From: Vallitaleaceae bacterium
Lineage (GTDB): Bacteria > Bacillota > Clostridia > Lachnospirales > Vallitaleaceae
DNA length: 9,035 bases
Assembly: GCA_027858555.1 (NCBI GenBank)
Contig: JAQICP010000380.1
Span: 1-9,035 of the forward strand
Reading direction: 5' to 3'
How positions within the stretch are numbered: the stretch's first letter is position 1; each line of letters begins with the position of its first letter. The position numbers and the translations under genes were made by a program. The notes under the pieces were generated by a model, which saw only the letters and a program-made list of their open reading frames with translations, ran no database searches and was not told the DNA's origin. This document shows positions 6,715 through 9,035 of this stretch, in pieces.

Positions 6715-8201
6715 ATTTTTGCACCCCCAATAGATTCGGTTAGTATATTTTCTTCTGTGATTTCCTCTTTTTGGAGAACTGCTTGAATCTCTCCTTCTTT
6801 CATTACAACAATCCTATCACTCATTGCAATAATCTCCGGCATATCAGAGGAAACCATAATGATACCTTTGTTTTGCTTAAGAAGGTTAACCATTACTTGA
6901 TATATTTCTTGCTTAGCGCCAACATCAATACCGCGTGTTGGTTCATCAAATATATATATTTCTCCCTCAGTATTAAACCATTTAGCTAAAACTACTTTTT
7001 GTTGATTGCCACCTGAAAGGTTAACTACCTTAACATTGGCATCTTTCGCTTTTGTTTTAAGTATTTTCATAAATTTTTCACCAATTGCAACATCTTGCTT
7101 TGGTAACATAATTGTTTTCTTTGAATTAACTAGATTGGCAACAATTGTATTTCTGGCAATACTATGAGCAAGAAAAAGACCTGTATGTTGCCTATCTTCA
7201 GTTATAAAACACATCTTCTTTCTTATTGCATCTGCTGGATTTTTAAGATTAACTTCTTTTCCATTAATAAATATCTGTCCCGAATCAACTTTAACTGCAC
7301 CAAACAATACATTCATTAATTCAGAACGACCTGAACCAACCATTCCGGATATCCCTAGAATCTCACCTTGGTGTAATTGTAATGAAACATTTTTTGCTCC
7401 GTTGCCAGTAATATTCTTTGCCTCATAAATCACATCACCTATAGCTACAGTTTCTCGTTTATAGAAAGTTGAAGCATCTCTACCAACCATAGCTTTTATA
7501 AGAATCTGCTCATTAATATCTTCACAGTTATAGGTATTTACTTTTTGACCATCACGTATGACAGTAATTCTATCTGCAATCTTAAACACTTCATCTAAAT
7601 GATGGGATATGTATATAACGCCAATCCCTTTACTTTTAATTGTGCGAATCAGACCTAATAAATGTTCAATCTCTGACGCTGAGAAAGATGCAGTAGGTTC
7701 ATCTAATATGATGACTTTTCTTTGAAATATCAATCCCTTTGCTATCTCAACAAGTTTTTGTTCACCACTTGAAAGATCTCCTACCAAAGACTCCGGATCC
7801 AAATTACTATCAAGATATGTAAGAACTTCTGATGTCTTCTTGATCATCTCTTTTTTTTGCACCAATCCGTGCTTATGTATTTCCATGCCACTAAATATGT
7901 TTTCTACAATACTTAAATGAGGAAAAACAATATGTTCTTGATATATAGTCTGAATTCCGAGTTCCATAGCATAATGAGGTGTTAATTTTACCTTTTCACC
8001 TTCAAAATAAATCTCTCCACCTTGATCTGGTAAATGTGCTCCTGATAAAATCTTTATCAGAGTCGATTTACCTGCACCATTTTCACCACATAAGCAATGT
8101 ACTTCACCTTCATTCAATTCAAAATCTATATCTTCAAGAGCTTTAACTCCAGGAAATGTTTTTGATACACTTTGTAATCTAAGCAATATATCTGTAGGCA
8201 A
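6711..8201 (-). CDS. Sugar ABC transporter ATP-binding protein, two fused nucleotide-binding domains (RbsA/MglA-type)
   Basis: This energises a ribose/galactose-type sugar importer from the cytosolic face. With the TTG start the protein has 496 residues. Domain 1 has Walker A GENGAGKST (39-47), a Q-loop at YQE (Q88), signature LSSGE (143-147), Walker B VIILDEP (163-169) and a switch His at SHH (200-201). Domain 2 has the degenerate Walker A GMVGSGRSE (286-294), signature LSGGNQQ (395-401) and Walker B IYIFDEP (415-421), with the switch His replaced by SSD. One active and one degenerate site is normal here, as is length near 500. I prefer the TTG at 8201, which follows GGAGG at 8 nt. An in-frame ATG at 8216 overlaps that site and has none of its own upstream. 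First gene of the block; its TGA overlaps the permease ATG. No confident promoter was found upstream. Confidence 0.92.
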   Translation of the reverse strand: MPTDILLRLQSVSKTFPGVKALEDIDFELNEGEVHCLCGENGAGKSTLIKILSGAHLPDQGGEIYFEGEKVKLTPHYAMELGIQTIYQEHIVFPHLSIVENIFSGMEIHKHGLVQKKEMIKKTSEVLTYLDSNLDPESLVGDLSSGEQKLVEIAKGLIFQRKVIILDEPTASFSASEIEHLLGLIRTIKSKGIGVIYISHHLDEVFKIADRITVIRDGQKVNTYNCEDINEQILIKAMVGRDASTFYKRETVAIGDVIYEAKNITGNGAKNVSLQLHQGEILGISGMVGSGRSELMNVLFGAVKVDSGQIFINGKEVNLKNPADAIRKKMCFITEDRQHTGLFLAHSIARNTIVANLVNSKKTIMLPKQDVAIGEKFMKILKTKAKDANVKVVNLSGGNQQKVVLAKWFNTEGEIYIFDEPTRGIDVGAKQEIYQVMVNLLKQNKGIIMVSSDMPEIIAMSDRIVVMKEGEIQAVLQKEEITEENILTESIGGAKI

Positions 8202-8206
8202 AATAG

Positions 8207-8214
8207 CCACCTCC
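8207..8214 (-). promoter_or_regulatory. Ribosome binding site that favours a TTG start for the ATPase
   Basis: GGAGGTGG on the minus strand lies just inside an in-frame ATG (8216) and 8 nt, counted from GGAGG, before a TTG (8201). Nothing resembling a ribosome site precedes the ATG. The arrangement and spacing mirror those at 2260-2265, so the ATG is probably a false start and translation begins at TTG. The difference is only five residues. Confidence 0.6.
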
Positions 8215-8481
8215 ATGTTCTTGTTTTAAATATTTGTTTACAGGTTCTTTTATCATCTAAACAGTCAATATCAATATTTTCATATGCATAACTATTTTTG
8301 AAATTACAAACACCTAATTATTCTTACACAATTATCTGATTGATCTTATACTTTTTAACCAAATATCCGTAATATTGTTACTAAATACTAATCAATATGC
8401 ACTTACCTAATTTAAATATACCGAGATTAATGTTTTTATATGTTTTATAATAATAACTATACTCTCAAAGCAAACGGTGTG

Positions 8482-8517
8482 CAATATTATATATAAACTA
8501 TAATTTATATAATATTG
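8482..8517. repeat. Perfect 12-bp inverted repeat, candidate operator
   Basis: CAATATTATATA at 8482-8493 and its exact complement TATATAATATTG at 8506-8517 flank a 12-nt spacer. The right arm contains TATAAT on the plus strand and the left arm contains it on the minus strand, and another TATAAT lies across the spacer. The element sits 57 nt upstream of the regulator start. A protein bound here would cover its likely promoter, which fits autoregulation. It could also form a hairpin in the regulator leader if transcription starts upstream. Confidence 0.5.
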
Positions 8518-8562
8518 ATATTTTGAGTTTATTGATGTATGATTTTATATATCGTGATAGCT

Positions 8563-8568
8563 AAGGAG
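8563..8568 (+). promoter_or_regulatory. Ribosome binding site of the regulator gene
   Basis: AAGGAG lies 6 nt before the ATG at 8575 and supports that start for the truncated plus-strand gene. Confidence 0.75.
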
Positions 8569-8574
8569 CCCAAA

Positions 8575-9035
8575 ATGAAAGTAAAAAAAATTACACTATT
8601 AATGGATTTAAAAGAAGGGGTGAACGATTGGAACAAACCCTTCATTATACAAAAGGAAACCTTGTATTCAGTTTATATTCTATCAAAAGGATCTCTTGAA
8701 TTTAGTTTTGGTTTTAATCATTTTCTACTTAAATCAAATATGATATTATATGTTTTTCCTAGCGAAAAATATTCTGTAACGTTAAATTCCGATGATATTC
8801 AAGGTTATAAAATCTATTTCACATTATCAAAAAAAGAAGAACTGAATTTATTAGTTAATCGTTCATTCTCAGAGAATCGTTGTCAAAAAGTCCCTACTTA
8901 TGGTATCAAGTTAATTGAATTGTTCGATCCAATAGGCAGTGCTTTTCAAGAAAATGAGTTTAAAGCAGAATCTCATATGTTATCTGCTTTTTTCTATTTA
9001 CTTATGGGCACTAAACAAAATGAAGAAAAAACAAA
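8575..9035 (+). CDS. Probable AraC-family transcriptional regulator, N-terminal part (runs off the window)
   Basis: This open frame is uninterrupted for 153 codons to the window edge, starting at an ATG with a well-spaced AAGGAG. The product begins MKVKKITLLMDLKEGVNDW. It shows the pattern of an AraC-type sensor domain: a strand-rich stretch with ILSKGSLEFSFG (36-47), LLKSNMILYVFPSEKYSV (51-68), then GYKIYFTL (77-84), followed by helical segments (about 85-145) and a polar linker. This matches the cupin-like barrel that binds sugars in such regulators. The DNA-binding helix-turn-helix pair expected at the C-terminus lies beyond the window, so the call rests on fold pattern and context. Divergent placement next to a sugar importer and catabolic genes is the classic arrangement for a local regulator. 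It probably controls the block and perhaps itself through the palindrome at 8482-8517. Another cupin-containing protein cannot be excluded. Confidence 0.62.
   Translation, partial: MKVKKITLLMDLKEGVNDWNKPFIIQKETLYSVYILSKGSLEFSFGFNHFLLKSNMILYVFPSEKYSVTLNSDDIQGYKIYFTLSKKEELNLLVNRSFSENRCQKVPTYGIKLIELFDPIGSAFQENEFKAESHMLSAFFYLLMGTKQNEEKT

Larger units (their letters stand above)
8202..8574. other. Divergent regulatory region between importer block and regulator gene
   Basis: These 373 bases separate the minus-strand block from the plus-strand regulator and contain no plausible gene. The DNA is very AT-rich. It must hold promoters in both directions. On the plus strand TATAAT occurs at 8446-8451, 8499-8504 and 8508-8513, but none has a good -35 box at 16-18 bp. 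On the minus strand TTGACT (about 8268-8263) and TTGATA (about 8274-8269) resemble -35 boxes but lack clear -10 partners. CAATAT occurs six times on either strand (8266, 8272, 8372, 8393, 8482, 8512), and AATATCAATATT at 8267-8278 recurs inverted at 8511-8522. These may be regulator sites. Confidence 0.6.

Noticed and set aside
8469..8482. Catabolite-repression (cre)-like sequence AGCAAACGGTGTGC
   Set aside because: The left half resembles a cre site but the right half and first base do not fit; too weak to call.
1..9035. CRISPR arrays, tRNA or rRNA genes, insertion sequences
   Set aside because: No spaced direct repeats, no cloverleaf or rRNA-like sequence and no transposase frame or terminal repeats were seen on reading both strands.

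Overview
The window looks like chromosomal DNA of a low-GC Bacillota, most likely a clostridial anaerobe. It is AT-rich, genes carry strong purine-rich Shine-Dalgarno sites (AAGGAG/GGAGG), proteins are rich in Lys, Ile and Asn, and the solute-binding protein is a lipoprotein with a Gram-positive style lipobox. Genus assignment is inference.

Layout: one seven-gene block on the minus strand, transcribed from about 8200 down to 90, faces a divergent plus-strand gene that runs off the right edge. In transcription order the block holds a two-domain sugar ABC ATPase (6711-8201), a ribose-type permease interrupted by an in-frame TAG (5641-6714), a sugar-binding lipoprotein (4421-5515), a Gfo/Idh/MocA oxidoreductase lacking the usual EKP lysine (3148-4266), a D-tagatose/D-psicose 3-epimerase-like TIM barrel (2275-3126), a canonical Gfo/Idh/MocA oxidoreductase (1104-2252) and a second sugar phosphate isomerase/epimerase-type TIM barrel (90-1079). 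The divergent gene (8575-9035, partial) encodes what looks like the cupin-like sensor half of an AraC-family regulator. The 373-bp gap between the divergent genes is very AT-rich and holds a perfect 12-bp inverted repeat and several copies of CAATAT. The first 89 bases hold no gene I can support.

How the genes fit together (inference): the regulator senses a sugar-like ligand and controls the block. The ABC importer takes the compound up. Two NAD(P)-type oxidoreductases and two metal-dependent TIM-barrel enzymes then process it by oxidation, isomerisation or elimination, and reduction. Two oxidoreductases plus two TIM barrels, with no glycosidase, kinase or aldolase in view, resemble routes through 3-keto sugars such as the four-enzyme levoglucosan pathway. 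Inositol or rare-ketose metabolism is also possible. The substrate cannot be read from the sequence.

Main oddities: the amber codon inside an otherwise well-conserved permease; the TVP-for-EKP substitution in one oxidoreductase; a four-copy 21-bp repeat behind the lipobox of the binding protein; and palindromic candidate operators upstream of both the regulator and the binding-protein gene.
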